A stretch of DNA of 64,000 nucleotides from Gautieria morchelliformis. Taxonomy: Eukaryota > Basidiomycota > Agaricomycetes > Gomphales > Gomphaceae. This document shows positions 33,537 through 45,240 of this stretch, piece by piece. Under the pieces are notes generated by a model. It worked only from the letters and a program-made list of their open reading frames with translations. It was not told the DNA's origin and did not search any database. The stretch covers positions 1-64,000 of the forward strand of contig WHVA01000226.1 of NCBI GenBank assembly GCA_015179125.1, read 5' to 3'. Numbering within the stretch: position 1 is the first letter of the stretch; each line of letters starts with the position of its first letter. The translations under genes were made by a program, and so were the position numbers.

Positions 33537-34989
33537 AAGAGGAGGAACACAGCTGCACACACTACCTCGCCCACATAGGCATGGACAAACCTGGGGCTTT
33601 GCCCACCGAGGATAAGTAGAGGTAGAGGACAAAAGGCGAGAAGGAGAACAGATAGAACGAAATTGTACACACCATCTTACATAGGGCATGGCCCCAAAAG
33701 ACGAAAAAAATAAAAAATAAAAATGGTGAGATGCCGGTAGTGGCGCTGGGAGCATTATTGTACGCAAACTCGGCAAGCGGGAGCAACTCGGACCAATTGT
33801 CTTGTTGATAGTTGCAATATACCCGAAGATATTGTTCGAGAGTTTGATTTACACATTTGGTTTGACCATCGCCTTTGGGATGATATCCGGAGGTAAAGTG
33901 CATGGCTTGGGACACCGTGCTTCGAGAACACATGCAAGACAAACAGGCGGGCTAGGTCAGCGGAAGTGATTGTGTCGTACATTGGAATGAAGATGCTCTG
34001 CTTGGTTAAGCGGCAGACTACCACGAGGATCGCAGTGAATCCCGAGGATGCCGGCAACTGCTTGATGAAATCCATTGAGATGGAATTCCATGGTTGCTCG
34101 GGTATCGGGAGCTGCTTGAGGGTGCTATAGGGCCAGTGACGCTGGGACTTCAAACGGGAGCAAGTGGTGCAAGACTTGCAGAAGTCGATGATGAAAGACC
34201 GAATTGTGGGCCAGGTGTATTCCCGGCGTATCAGAGCAAGGGTCTTGTTTTGGCCAAAGTGTCCCGAGAGTATGTGGTCATGTTTATACTGGAGTACTTG
34301 GAGCCAGAGATCGTCGGCCTCGGGAACCTATATGTGGCCATCATGGCGTAGAAAGCCATCGTCGGTTTGCATCCATCTTGGGTCAGAACTATCACCGAGA
34401 TGCCGGCTGGCAACAGGGTTGGATGCCAGATTGGCTAAGATGTTGGCATGAAGCTTTTCGGAGTCCATCATAGTGCTTGCTCGGAGGATGGGTGCAACCA
34501 GGTAAGTCGCCCGGAGTGATTCCGATAGTTGTTGATTTGTGAAAATCGGTCGGAAGTTTTGCGGATTGACTGAGGCGTAGTCATTGCCTCCCTCTTTAAG
34601 GTAGATGTCCCATTGTCTAGTGAGAGTGTTGGGTTTTGTACTGAGCTTTCTGGGACGGAACCGAATAATGAGGTTAAATTGGGAGAGGAACTCGGACCAG
34701 CGGGCTTGCCGTCGGGTTAGCAACTTAGTGGTGGAAAAATACTCCAAGTTTTTGTGATCAGTGACAACGTCGATAGGGGAGCCGGAGCCCTCCAAGTAAT
34801 GTCTCCAACGTTGAAATGCTTCAAAGATTGCCAGTAGCTCTTTGTCGTGGACTGTTACGACCCATTCCCGAATCCAGACCGAAGCTTGGCTTCGGCTCTC
34901 GTTCGGGAACCTCAGGTATTTCTCAGCTTCCTTCGGGTTTCCCTTCGCACTCCCCATCACCCCTGATTCCCTTATTAGTTAGTTCTCCG
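32685..34989 (+). repeat. Left arm of 2.3-kb inverted duplication
   Basis: This segment is repeated in reverse complement at 61427-63732. I noticed only two differences: one T in an A/T run (7 versus 8) and one base in the LINE tail (CATGG versus CACGG). It spans the LINE 3' end, part of Gypsy A and the first 137 bp of the solo LTR that begins at 34853. Confidence 0.9.
33722..34852 (-). pseudogene. Gypsy A RNase H and integrase part
   Basis: From high to low coordinates: [40 protein letters not shown], a TAG at 34330-34328, integrase zinc finger (HDHILSGHFG...CKSCTTC), and the first catalytic Asp in SISMDFIKQLP. The second catalytic Asp block (SDRG) is missing: the frame jumps from SKHGVPSHA to the [14 protein letters not shown] block, so about 27 codons were deleted and the frame shifts. 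It ends at [20 protein letters not shown], where the LINE is inserted. Confidence 0.82.
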
Positions 34990-35301
34990 TTTGCCTGACC
35001 CTTGTTTCCCCTGACCGTTGATCCAATCATGTTCTCTTCGTGACCCTGCATGCTACTTTACTATATAGACCTCCAGTCCATGTACAGTAGCTCCTCAGTT
35101 CAGATATCAAATTAGCTTATCATACTTGAGGCCTTCTGCTTGATATCGAAACCCTTATCTCGGCTTATAGCCGAGACCGCTCCCGAAATCAGGGCGGAAC
35201 ATAGAGTGGGCGCAACCCAAGAGGTTGAAGCCAAGCCCTCTGACCCGAGACCTGAGTTCGGCCTGGTATAGCCAAACTGCAGTACAAACACAACCTTAAC
35301 A
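34853..35301 (+). mobile_element. Solo LTR (Gypsy A-related family), plus orientation
   Basis: Begins TGTTACGACCC, ends CCTTAACA, 449 bp, flanked by perfect 5-bp direct repeats TGGAC (34848-34852 and 35302-35306). It interrupts the Gypsy A RNase H between DVH and DKELLAIF. It resembles the Gypsy A 5' LTR in landmarks (TCAGTTCAGATATCAA, CTCGGCTTATAGCCGA, AGGGCGGAACA). Confidence 0.88.
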
Positions 35302-38036
35302 TGGACATCGTAATTGAGTTTGGCATCGGAAAATGTCCGAGAGTGGAAGGCGACGGGATGTAGCTCACCTGTGTCATTGAACAGAGACAGAATCACACTG
35401 AGGGCATAATCCGAGGCGTCGGTTTCCATGACCATAGGTCGGTCAGGAACCCAGTGTGACAGGATCGGAGCCGAAGTGAAAGCCTCCTTGAGGTAGTTGA
35501 ACGACTTTCGGCATTCTTCGGTAAATGCCCATGGGGTGCCTTTACGGGTAAGCTGAGTGAGGGGAACAGTGATGTCAGAATAATTGAAGATGAAGCGGTG
35601 GTAGAAATTGGCGAAGCCGAGAAAGGACTGTATGTCTTTTACGCGGATTGTCTGGACTTTGTCTTTGGACATGTAAATCCATCGGTAGAGAGCATATAAC
35701 TGAGGAATTCCATGGAATCATGGTGCCATTCGCATTTATCGGGTTTGGCATAGAGGCCATGTTTCTGAAGACGCCGCAATACTTCACGGATGTGTTCCCT
35801 ATGTTTGACCAGGTCGTTGGAGTAGATGAGTATGTCGTCAAGGTACACGATGACGCATACATCAAGCATATTGTCAAGATTGGTTTTTAGGTGTTAATAT
35901 TGTGTATTAGTGAACACAGCGAATGCCCGAATGACTTGTGCAAATAAGTATGCCGTTCGGCGAATAGGTGAACCAATAAATGTTCACAAGATAAGAGGGC
36001 TGCCGGAACGGGGCTCACCCTATCTACAGTCGTAGCGAAATAGCCCGTGGTACTTGACGATGTAACGTGCAAGGTCTCACGGAAGGGCTGTCTAAGTCTT
36101 GACAATCCCTTCGCCAACAGCACAGAGAATAGTTCGAAGGCTAAGGTAACGAAGAGGAAGTATGAGAACTCACCAGTGATGCCTAAGTCCTCTGCTGGTC
36201 GAAGATAGAAATCTCCAAGAGAAGGCTCAAGACGATGATCACAGCGAGGTCAAGTTTGCACAAGATGGACGACGTATGATAATTGAACTGGAGAATATAC
36301 ATGCGAATGTAAACTACTTATATTGAATGCTCGCAAGGTATTTAGCGAATAGGAAAGAGGCCGTCGTGAGTCAGGGTCAGATAGGGGTGCGTAGTCATGA
36401 TACCAAGTAGATAGAATAAACATACAGTAGAGTGAGGGAAGAATGCGAACATGAAATGATGGAAAATAAAGGTGGCGAAGACACTTATGGACAAAACCAT
36501 GTCTTGGGACCCGCATACATGCTACCCTGCATGGACTCTTCTTTTACTGGGTTGATCCCACATGACCTATGGAAGGGACATCCTGCGAACACACTTTGGC
36601 CATACGAACACCCAATGGGGTTGGATTAAGAAGATGATGGGGTTAATGATGAACCATCATGCCGGGTGAATTGTATCGATTGTATTTGATGGTGTGCCTG
36701 CTGGCGAAATGCGCGAGCAGCGAATAGTGGTTCGGAGAATGGGGCGAACAGCGGGTAGAGTGGACGTAGAGGGGGAGTGGTCGGTGGGTGTGGCGAACTC
36801 TGGCGAAGATGCTAGGGAGTGACGAGAGGGAGCATAGAGACAGTGGGGTAAGAGAAATAGACAGGTCATGACACATATCTCCAAAGATGTCATTCATGAA
36901 ATGTTGAAAGATCGCAGGACCATTGGTCAAGCCAAACGGCATGACCAGCCATTCGAAAGAGCCGTACTGGGTCCAGAAAGCTGTTTTCCACTCGTCGCCT
37001 TTGGCGACTCAGACAAGATGGAATGCATGTCGAAGGTCGATTTTCATATAGATTCAAGCCTTTCGGGGTGCATCCAACAAGTTGGTAATCAACGGAAGTG
37101 GATAGCGATCCTTCTTCGTAATCTTGTTGAGTGCTCGTAAATTGACGCAAAGCCAAAGTTCACCGCTCTTCTTTTTGACAAAGAGGATGGGGGCTCCGTG
37201 CGAAGACTGAGTGGGCCAAATGTAACCCATATTCAGATGCTCATCTATGAATGCCCAGAGTGTGGCAAGCTCCAAGGTAGAGAGTGAATATAATGGAGGT
37301 TGAGGGGGCGTAGCACAATCCTCCAGAGCGATCTTGAGATCGTAGGGTCGGTGTGGAGCCAAGGTATCAGCTTTGGACTTGCTGAACACATCCACAAAGT
37401 CGTGATACTCCAGCGGGATGTCCTTGAGGTTCATGGGTTTGGGTTTTGTGGAAGCTGAGCAGGCCGAAGCCTCGTTCTTGGGCATCGCCAGGTTTAGCTG
37501 GAAGCACTGGGAGCCCTCTAACTTGCAGGCACAGTAAAATGCCGCAGCGTTGAGCAGGGTAACCCAAGGGGCCTCCAGACTCAGGGTTGGCTCGGCCGTT
37601 GCGGTGCGAGCCGAAGCCGGTGGGGGGACACAGGACTGCCCGGGAGGGAAGTTCAGAAAGTAATACTGCCCAATACCCAGTCAATCAACAGATTGTAGCA
37701 GGTGAGCCAGTTGTGTCCGAGAACTACCGAAACAGATGAATCAAGGGGGGTGACATAAAAGTCTACGGAATGGGTGTGACCATTGGGGAATTGGATAGGT
37801 AGCTCTACAGCTTCAGTAATTACCGAATTTGTACTACCATCGAATAAACGGAGCGGGATCAGGTCTATGGAACAAGTTCGGAGAGTGTATTTACGGACAA
37901 AGATGGATTCTATGAAACAATGGGTAGAGCTGGAATCTACTAATGCTTTAAAATTTTGGTTCGAGACAAGAGACGAAGACAAACTAATTACAAGAGAGTT
38001 TGGGGAAAAGAGAGCAGAAGCATTGATTCTTATTGA
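35302..38036 (-). pseudogene. Gypsy A protease and reverse transcriptase, interrupted
   Basis: Protease region [16 protein letters not shown] has Asp-Ser-Ser instead of Asp-Ser/Thr-Gly. RT motifs: [61 protein letters not shown], then after the solo LTR LDVCVIVYLDDILIYS and FLGFANFYHRFIFNYSD, and RNase H METDASDYALSVIL. A frame change lies near 37490-37650. TGA at 37056-37054 replaces the Arg of ARIYTKIDL seen in Gypsy D. Pol lies in the -1 frame relative to gag. Confidence 0.82.
35872..36873 (-). mobile_element. Solo LTR of about 1.0 kb inside Gypsy A RT
   Basis: On the minus strand it begins TGTCATGACC and ends CTTGACA (1002 bp), flanked by 5-bp direct repeats (CATAT on the plus strand at 35867-35871 and 36874-36878). 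Removing it and one repeat joins DIFGDM to LDVCVIVYLDD in frame, as in the related Gypsy D. Confidence 0.88.
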
Positions 38037-38104
38037 TTCTTACCTCCCCTACTGCGCAAGTTGAGTGTGACCCTTGGTTTGTGCGGAGGTTGGAGGGTCG
38101 CTGA

Positions 38105-39466
38105 TTATTTTTTTGTGCCCGAAGCCGAAGATTCGGCTTTGTTGTCAGACGTCTTCCCATCAGAAGCCAATGCAGCCCAAACCAACATGGCTTTCGGGCA
38201 TTCTTTGGCATGGTGGCCACTCTGCACACAAACTAGGCAGAGGTTGTTATCCATGCGACGCTGGTGTTCTTCGGGTGTGAGTTTGCCATCCTTGCTGAGC
38301 TTGTTAGCGTAGTCGGGTTTTTTCTGACCCTCGGACGTGTTATTCCCTTTGTACTGGTCCTTGCCTTGGCCGTGGTTACTATTACTGGCATTGGCATTGG
38401 AGTTGCCTGAACTTTGACCCTGACGTCGGTCATTGTTCTGAGGGGCTCGGTTTTGGTTGGACTTGTCCTTGGCCTTGGGTTTGGGTGCGGATTGAGTCTC
38501 GCGAGAGGCTTCACCGCGGCGTTCCCAATACCTTTGGTCAATTTTCTGGACCAGATCTCAGAGGTCATCAAGGGATCGGGGCTTGTCGAAATGCACCATT
38601 TCGTCTTTGATTCGCTTCAGCAATGCAAGGTAAGCTCGGTGATGCAAAGCCGAGTCGTTGTGCTGAAGCATGGATGCAAGTCTGTAGAAGTCAACAAAAA
38701 ACCGAGTCGCCTTGTGACTGTCCCTCATGACGAGGTTTTCAAGCTCTACCTCGGCCTCGGCAGCCTGGTCATAGGGGCCGAAGTTCAGGTAAAGCTCTTC
38801 CATGAAGATGCTGTAGTCCGAGGCCCAGAGGGGCTCGTTAACAGGGTCGTCAGTGAGGAAAGGCTCGAAATAATCAAGAGCGGTCCCTTTGAGAAAGGAC
38901 AGGACATAGTTCACTTTCGCAGAACCATCTCAGAAAGCTTGGGGTTTGGCATGGAAATTCAACGTGCACTGGAGAAGGAAACCTCAGAGTTTCCTCGGGT
39001 TCAAACTGTCAAATTGGTCGGGTTCCCGAAGTTTCGCCTTTGAATCGGCATGATCTCCTCCACCGAGTCCATTGTCGGCGAGCTTTTCCAAAGCCGTGAG
39101 CATATGGCGCCCAACCTGTTCCTTGCCATCTGCCTCTGCATTCGGGTTGGGGTTTCGTCTCGGGGCCTCTGCATCGGGATCAGAATTGTGCTCGGGACCG
39201 GAGTCATTATTGCCGCCATGACCACCTCTGGGGTCGCTAGGGTTGGGGGACTCACCGCGGGGATCCTCGGGAACCTCACTGATATGTCCGTGACCGACAC
39301 CTATAACTCGGTGTCAAGATGAGTTCGAAGATGGAGGGGGGTTGTCGTAGTGGTGACGGAATGGGGGGTTTTTGGGGCGGTGTGAAGCACTTCGTGCACG
39401 GCGGGCCTCTATGGTTGGGGTGACGCGGCTACCGCGGGCATGGGTGTAAGATCTAGTGATAGGCAT
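38105..39466 (-). pseudogene. Gypsy A gag with four in-frame TGA codons
   Basis: ATG at 39466 (MPITRSYTHARGS) and a single frame to TAA 38107-38105 (453 codons). Capsid-like segment NYVLSFLKGTALDYFEPFL, then YDQAAEAEVELENLVMRDSH and a CCHC knuckle (CLVCVQSGHHAKEC). TGA codons at 39316, 38986, 38932 and 38560 (first base) all lie in this frame; by context (KL*GFLLQC, QAF*DGSAK, DDL*DLVQK) they replace Arg. A run of seven A directly precedes the TAA. Confidence 0.82.
38108..38114 (-). promoter_or_regulatory. Putative -1 frameshift site AAAAAAA at gag end (Gypsy A)
   Basis: Codons are ACA AAA AAA TAA on the minus strand, an X XXY YYZ heptamer abutting the stop. The protease frame is the -1 frame. 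Confidence 0.55.
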
Positions 39467-39500
39467 ATTGAACAACTGCATGTGGAGAGTTGTGATATAC

Positions 39501-39951
39501 TGTTAAGAACGTAAGTCATACTTAAGACTCAACCCGAGGGCCGAGCTGAGGTTAGCCAAAGCTCGGAAATGGGGGGCTTGGCTTCAACTTCATAGGTTGC
39601 ACCCACTACAGTGTTCCGCCCTAATTTTGGGAAACAGATTTGGGAACGGATTCGGCTAGAAGCCGAGGTTCGGAATGAGGTCAGACAGAGAAGTGGAAAG
39701 ATACAAGGAATCTAAGTTGATATCAGAACTGAGGAATTAGCATACATGACAGGGGTTTATATACTAATTGCAAGGAACGGAAAGAGGGCATCAATGCCCA
39801 TATCGAGCAGGAAGCAGGGTCGACAGACGATCATCAGAAATGGAACAGGACTATCTAGGAAAGGGGATCAGGGTGAATGATGAACCGATAGGGAACCCGA
39901 GTTAAGCCAAGGCCTCGGCCTCGGGTCTGGACTCGGGAACGGGTCTTAACA
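39501..39951 (-). repeat. Gypsy A 5' LTR
   Basis: On the minus strand TGTTAAGACCCG...GTTCTTAACA, 451 bp, with TATATAAACCCC as TATA box. Gag begins 35 bp downstream. The matching 3' LTR is not in the window. Confidence 0.75.
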
Positions 39952-40135
39952 GTCTTTTTTTTTTTCAAGAAAACCTTTTTTTTTGCCAAGAAAAAATAAT
40001 TTTGTCAATTTTATCAAGAAAACAATATTTGAGGTCTTTTTTTTTTCAAGAAAACCTTTTTTTTTTGCCAAGAAAAAATTGTTTTGTCAATTTTGTCAAG
40101 AAAACATTTGATTGTGCCAAGAAAACAATATTTTG
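39952..40135. repeat. A/T-rich tandem repeat
   Basis: Two copies of a ~82-bp unit (39951-40032 and 40034-40110 approximately) built from poly-T, TCAAGAAAACC, GCCAAGAAAAAAT and TTTTGTCAATTTT. No coding potential. It lies between the Gypsy A 5' LTR and the coiled-coil ORF. Confidence 0.7.
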
Positions 40136-40510
40136 CAAGTGAGACATGTCAAACTAATTAAGGAGCCCCTGCCGCAAGATATCCAGGAGCGCTGTGCTTG
40201 TCCTCTCCTGCTGGTCATTCGCATGATGTGTCTCCTGAAGGAGCACCTGGCGTGCCTTCCTCTCCTCCTCATGTTCCACCTCACACATCTTGCGGTCCAC
40301 CTCACGCATCTGGCGGTCCTCTTCACGCATGTTGCGTGCCTCTGCATGTGCTTCCTCCAGGAGCTCAACCAGTCGTCTAGTTTCAGTCCTCCGCCTCCCT
40401 CCCACACAGGATCATTTCTGTCCGAGGCTCTCATGCGTATCTGTCCCAGATATGCTTGCCAATTGACTGCTGTCATTCTCCTTCTTGGAAATCCTGACTG
40501 ATGGAGATGG

Positions 40511-40990
40511 TATAAGGGCAACCTAGGCAGACGCTCTACACTCAAGCGGCGAACTGGCGAAGGGGGATCCAAAGTGAGATAGAGAACTATATACAGGACA
40601 TAGACATACCTGGCGAAGGGGGATCCAAAGAGAAAACTCTAAGGAACCCCTTCACCACCTAACTACAACTATAAGCAAATGCGGGCATGCTAGCCCGATC
40701 ACCGAATGCCCGAGTTACATAAGCAATCATGCCAGCGATAACAGGGCTGGACAGATAAGGAAGGAATGATGTCGGAAGGGGCCAGAACAGGAAGGGAAAT
40801 AAACGGAACACAAGACAGAAGGATGCTAAAGGCTAGAAGAAGCTCAGGGGCCACCAACAACACGCTGCAATGATGCAGTGTGTGATAATGCACAGTGCGA
40901 TCATGCACAGTGTGATCATGCATAGTGTGATCATGCATAGTGCGATAAGCATGCGATCATGCGCAGTGTGTGATTGGTGTTCCCCTGACA
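40511..40990 (-). repeat. Gypsy C 3' LTR
   Basis: 480 bp; near-identical to 46468-46926 apart from the short tandem repeat (about 40868-40970) and scattered bases. Confidence 0.9.
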
Positions 40991-43900
40991 TCACCCCCCC
41001 TCTAGAATGTGGCGACCCGACCCATGAAGTCCCACTGGTGGAACAGGGATGCGGTTCTGAAAGGTGACAGCCTCCAAGGAGCGAATGCGACGAGGGGCAC
41101 CTGGATGCGAATGGTAGAAGTCGGCAATGAGGTCAGGAGCTTGGACATCGCCCTCATTTTCCCAAGAATTCTCTTCATAGCCATACCCCTTCCACTTGAT
41201 GAGGAACTGGAGGCGATTTTCTCGCATGCGACTGTCTAACACCTGTTCAACTTCAAAGTGCTCATCGCCCTCTCTAAGGATGGGTGGAGGTGGTGGGGAT
41301 GGTCGCCGACCCAATATTGGATCGGATGGAGCAGGAGTGAGCTTAATGATGGGGAAAACAGGGTGGAGGCGACTTAGAGACGGAGACGGTAGGCTTGTGA
41401 CCCAACTTGGCATTCAACAACGTAGGGGCCAAGTCGCTGATGAGCTAGCTTTTTCAAAGGACGGGTGGTGTGTATATCACTTGCATTGAGGTAAACCTTG
41501 TCACTCGGAGAAAATGTAGGTGCTGGTTCACGTCGGCGATTATAGTATGTCACCATGTCTGTTGAATGGTGATATTAGAAGCCCTATCCATTCTACCTTT
41601 CCTCTAATTTTCTTGGTATTTTTCTCTCCAGTAGTTAGTGACTTCTTGTTGACTCTTTGCTTTGTATCTGCGCTTTTTGGCATGCTTACATAAGCCAAAA
41701 GGCGCCAGCTAACAGCTGGGGAGTGTGGGAGAGTGCCCCTTATCTTGTGCACTCACCACACATCCCCAGGTATGATGTATCTAGCTGTATAATCTGATCT
41801 TGTGCACTCACCACACATCCCCAGACCTGCTGGGGTGTTTGTTAGGCTTATCAGCCTTATCAGGCTTGTTGTAAGGCTCCTATAACTTCGCTTTTTTACA
41901 ATGTCCTCCTTCAACTTTGCCAGTGCCGACTTCGCTTCTGACAGTGACTCCTCCATGCGTTCCTTGAATTCCTTGACAGACTCAAGTTTCGATGGGGGTT
42001 GATGTTGTTCGAAGTCCATTCGTGGGTGCCGCCCAGTGTCCAGCATGAAGGGCGATTGATGAGTGGAAGCATGCACATGGTTGTTGTACTGGAACTCAGC
42101 CATGGGCAAGAGGTCATCCCAGTCGTCTTGTCGCTCATTGACAAAGAGTCGAAGGTACTGCTCTAGCTCTTGATTGAGTTGCTCCGTCTGCCCGTCAGTC
42201 TGCGGGTGGTACGCTGTGGAGGCCGCAATGCAAATTCCCAGCAGGCGATAAAGCTCACGAGTGAATTCGCGCACGAACTGGACCCCACGATCTGACACCA
42301 CTCACGGGAGGCCATGCAGCTTCCAGACATGGTGTAGGAAAAGTCACGCTGCTCCGGCTGCAGTGATCGTGGTGTTGGTGGGGATGAAGTGTGCCCGCTT
42401 GGAGACCGAGTCCACTACATTCATCACAGCATCATAGCCATGTGCGTCAGGCAGTTCCACAATGAAGTCAACACTGATCATGTCCCAGCGAGCTTCAAGG
42501 ACAGGGAGTGGATGGAGTTCACCAAGGGGTGGCTGCCTTCGTGCCTTTGTTCGCAGGCATAAATCGCACGTCTTGGAGTACTTGCCAATATACCACGACA
42601 TGTGGGGCCACCAGTAATTTCGTGAGACAAGTTCAAGGGTCTTCCATCGCCTAGGATGACCAGCGACCCGCGAATCATGGTGCTGGGCGACAATTCGTCG
42701 CCTGAGGTCCTGGACATCCGGAACGTAAACTTTACCTCGGAATGTGAGCAGCCCATCCATCTCAGCCCACTCTGCAGACACCAGCGATTTCCCACCAGAC
42801 TCTCGCAGCTTCTTTACCGCCCCTGCGACCTCGTCCTCCAGTGACCCATCCCCAAATGCCTTCTTCATGTCACGAACAATCCCACGTTCTTCCCCCGCCA
42901 GGGTGAGCCCCTCCAGGGTGCGAACAATGAACAGCTCTGGGCGTAGGAGTGTCAAATCGCTGTTGTCACCTGATCCTGACCCATGGTCTGAGTGCCGTGA
43001 TAGTGCATCTGACTTGCCCATCGTGACAGCAGGCCGATGGTGAAGCTCGAAATCGAAACGCGACAAGTAGAGAGACCATCTAGCCTGCCTGCGATTAAGC
43101 TTCTTTGCAGTGCGAAAATACTCCAGGTTCTTGTGGTCTGTCCAGATCTCAATGCGATGCTTAGTGCCTTCAAGGAAATGTCGCCATTCCTCTAAGGCGC
43201 GAATAATAGCCAGCATCTCCTTGTCATGAATCTCATAATTTGCTCCACAGGAGTGAGACTCTTTGAGTAAAACGCAATGGGATGCCATTTGTCGTCATCT
43301 GGAGATCGCTGGGACAGGACTGCACCAGTGGCGACATCTGAACTGTCAGCCTCCACCCGGTATGGTTGATTGTCATCTGCAAAGTGCAGGATCGGTGTTG
43401 ATGTGAATCGCAGCTTCAGCCCATCAAATGCCTGCTGTTTGCGATCACCCCATGACCATTGTACATTCTTCTTTGTGAGCTTGAACAGGGGTCGCGCATG
43501 ATGTGAGAAGCCCTCAACAAACCGGCGATAAAAGTTGGCAAATCCCAGGAAGGCCTGCACCTCCTTGCAATTTGCTGGGGTTGGCCAGTCCATGACAGCT
43601 GCGGCCTTGATGGGGTCCATCTCCACCTTGCCATGTGACACAATGAGCCCAAGGTACTCAATCTTCGTTCGCTCAAATTCGCATTTCTCAGGGTGAAGAT
43701 AGAGCTTGTGCTGCTGTAGGCGCTCAAGGACTATTCGCAGAAGTCGGCGATGCTCCTCAAGGGTGTCGGTGAAGATCAGGATGTCATCCAGGTACACACA
43801 CACATGCCCTTCCATTATGAGGTCTTGGAAGATGTCATTCATCATGGTCTGGAATGTCGCAGGGCTGTTTGTGAGTCCAAAGAACATGACGAGGGGTTCA

Positions 43901-45240
43901 AAGAGGCCGCGATTAGTGCGGAATGCAGCCTTCCACTCATTGCCATCCTTTATTCGCACATTATTAAAGCCCCATTGCACATCTAGCTTGGTGAAGTATT
44001 TCGCTCCACGAAGCTGCGCAATGAGCTCAGAAATGATGGGAAGGGGGTAGCAGTTCTTCACTGTCATGGCATTGAGCACGCGATAATCCTGGACCAGGCG
44101 CAGTGATCCATCCTTCTTCTTGATGAAGAACACTGGGCTGGCCATAGGCGATTTCGAGGGGTGAATGCAGCCAGTGCGCAGGTTCTCCTGCAGGAATTCA
44201 TTCAGCTGCGACTGTTCACTGGGGGCAAGTGGGTAAACCTTGCATGCAGATGGCTTGGCTCCTGGCTCAAGCTCAATTGCGTGGTTCCATGTCCTGCGTT
44301 CAGGAAGTGAATCAAAGGACTCTTTAGCAAAGACATCCTCAAAGTCACGGAGGTAAGGAGGGATGAGTTCCTTTTCCGCTGGGGGTACACTGCGAAGGGC
44401 CTTCTCAGCTAGCTGCTGTGAAGTGGTTGTGGTGGCTGCGATAATGGGTACAGGTACATTGGGCATAGACACAGTTGCAAAAAGGTGGTCGCCTGGCTCC
44501 ATAAGGGGCTCAACATCACCTGGCTCATCTCCTTCTGTGTCTCCCTCTTCCTCTTCCACCATCTGAGGCAGGGGGCCCATGCGGCATGCACGTATCCTCG
44601 CCTCCTCTCTCCGCTCTTCCCACAATGTTGCTCTGCAGGTGTGGCACTGCGTAGGGCATCTATTCAGTGTCACCTCCTGCGTTCGCCAGTTAACCTCCGG
44701 GTTGTTCTCCTGGAGCCATGGATAGCCAAGGATCATCTTGTGCTTCCCAAGGTTTGTAATGGCAAAGACAGCACGTTCAGAGTGGTCACGGAATCGCAGG
44801 ATGACATCAACAACATTGCGAATTGCTCCACCCTCATTGGGAGTGCCATCAACATTGTACACAGGGGCAGGGCGTGTGAGTGATCGCATGGTTAACTTCT
44901 CAGTGGCAACAAATTCGCTGTCGATGAACAACCCAGTCGCACCACTGTCAAGGAGTGCAGTCACCCCTTTGACTTCAGCAGTGTCTGTTGTCTGGATCTC
45001 TACCTTGAGGTTCAGCGAATTTGGAGAGGGGACAGATGCGACCACAAAGTGCTTGGGAAGGGCTCGCTCCCAACGTTTCAATTGTGGTGAAGGACTTTTC
45101 GGAATGTCAGCGGTTGATGTGTCTTTATCGCTTGCTGTGTGCGACCCAGTCTCTGACACAGGAATTGTATCTTCAATATCTGGGGCTATTGACAGAGCAG
45201 CAAAGCGATTGGACAGGGGCAGCGAGGGCACATCTCTCAC
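40991..45240 (-). pseudogene. Gypsy C pol: protease, RT, RNase H, integrase, chromodomain
   Basis: Protease ALLDSGATGLFIDSEF; RT with KLDVQWGFNNVRI, FFGLTNSPATFQ and catalytic VYLDDILIF; RNase H VEADSSDVATGAVL and NYEIHDKEMLAII; integrase finger HHDSRVAGHP...CDLCLRTK, SVDFIVELP, VSDRGVQFV, DGQTEQLNQELEQ; chromodomain FEVEQVLDSRMRENRLQFLI. One frameshift near 43240. In-frame TGA at 42346 and 42304 (first base) interrupt GAA*LFLHHVWKLHGLP*VV where the family has Arg. A 341-bp insertion splits the integrase tail at 41560-41900. Confidence 0.87.
41560..41900. mobile_element. 341-bp LTR-like insertion in Gypsy C
   Basis: TGTTGAATGG...TTTTTTACA (TG...CA), flanked by 5-bp direct repeats ATGTC (41555-41559 and 41901-41905). 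Removing it joins KLKEDM to VTYYNRRREP in the Gypsy C integrase tail. Contains an internal direct repeat (CTTGTGCACTCACCACACAT at about 41744 and 41802). Probably a solo LTR of another family. Confidence 0.75.

Larger units (their letters stand above)
24886..33721 (+). mobile_element. 5'-truncated LINE (Tad/RNase H type) interrupted by Gypsy B
   Basis: The LINE pieces are 24886-25805 and 32398-33721. The LINE is inserted in Gypsy A with the target repeat AATGG at 24881-24885 and 33722-33726, ends in an A-rich tail (33700-33721), and is truncated at its 5' end within RT, all typical of target-primed reverse transcription. Removing it restores ISPF|FANKGY in the Gypsy A integrase. A near-identical inverted copy of its 3' part lies at 62700-63732. 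Confidence 0.85.
23767..39951 (-). mobile_element. Gypsy A: minus-strand chromovirus, multiply interrupted
   Basis: Parts in transcription order: 5' LTR 39951-39501, gag 39466-38105, protease/RT 38036-35302, RNase H and integrase 34852-33722, then after a LINE insertion integrase C-terminus and chromodomain 24885-24233, and a 3' untranslated segment to 23767. The 3' LTR is missing. Insertions inside it: solo LTR 35872-36873, solo LTR 34853-35301, and the LINE 24886-33721 that itself holds Gypsy B. The junctions restore the reading of family-typical protein when the insertions are removed. Confidence 0.8.

Noticed and set aside
39952..40135. Poly-T stretches as poly-A tails of two LINE or SINE insertions
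   Set aside because: The two halves are copies of the same A/T unit with no element body or target repeats, so this is a local tandem duplication.
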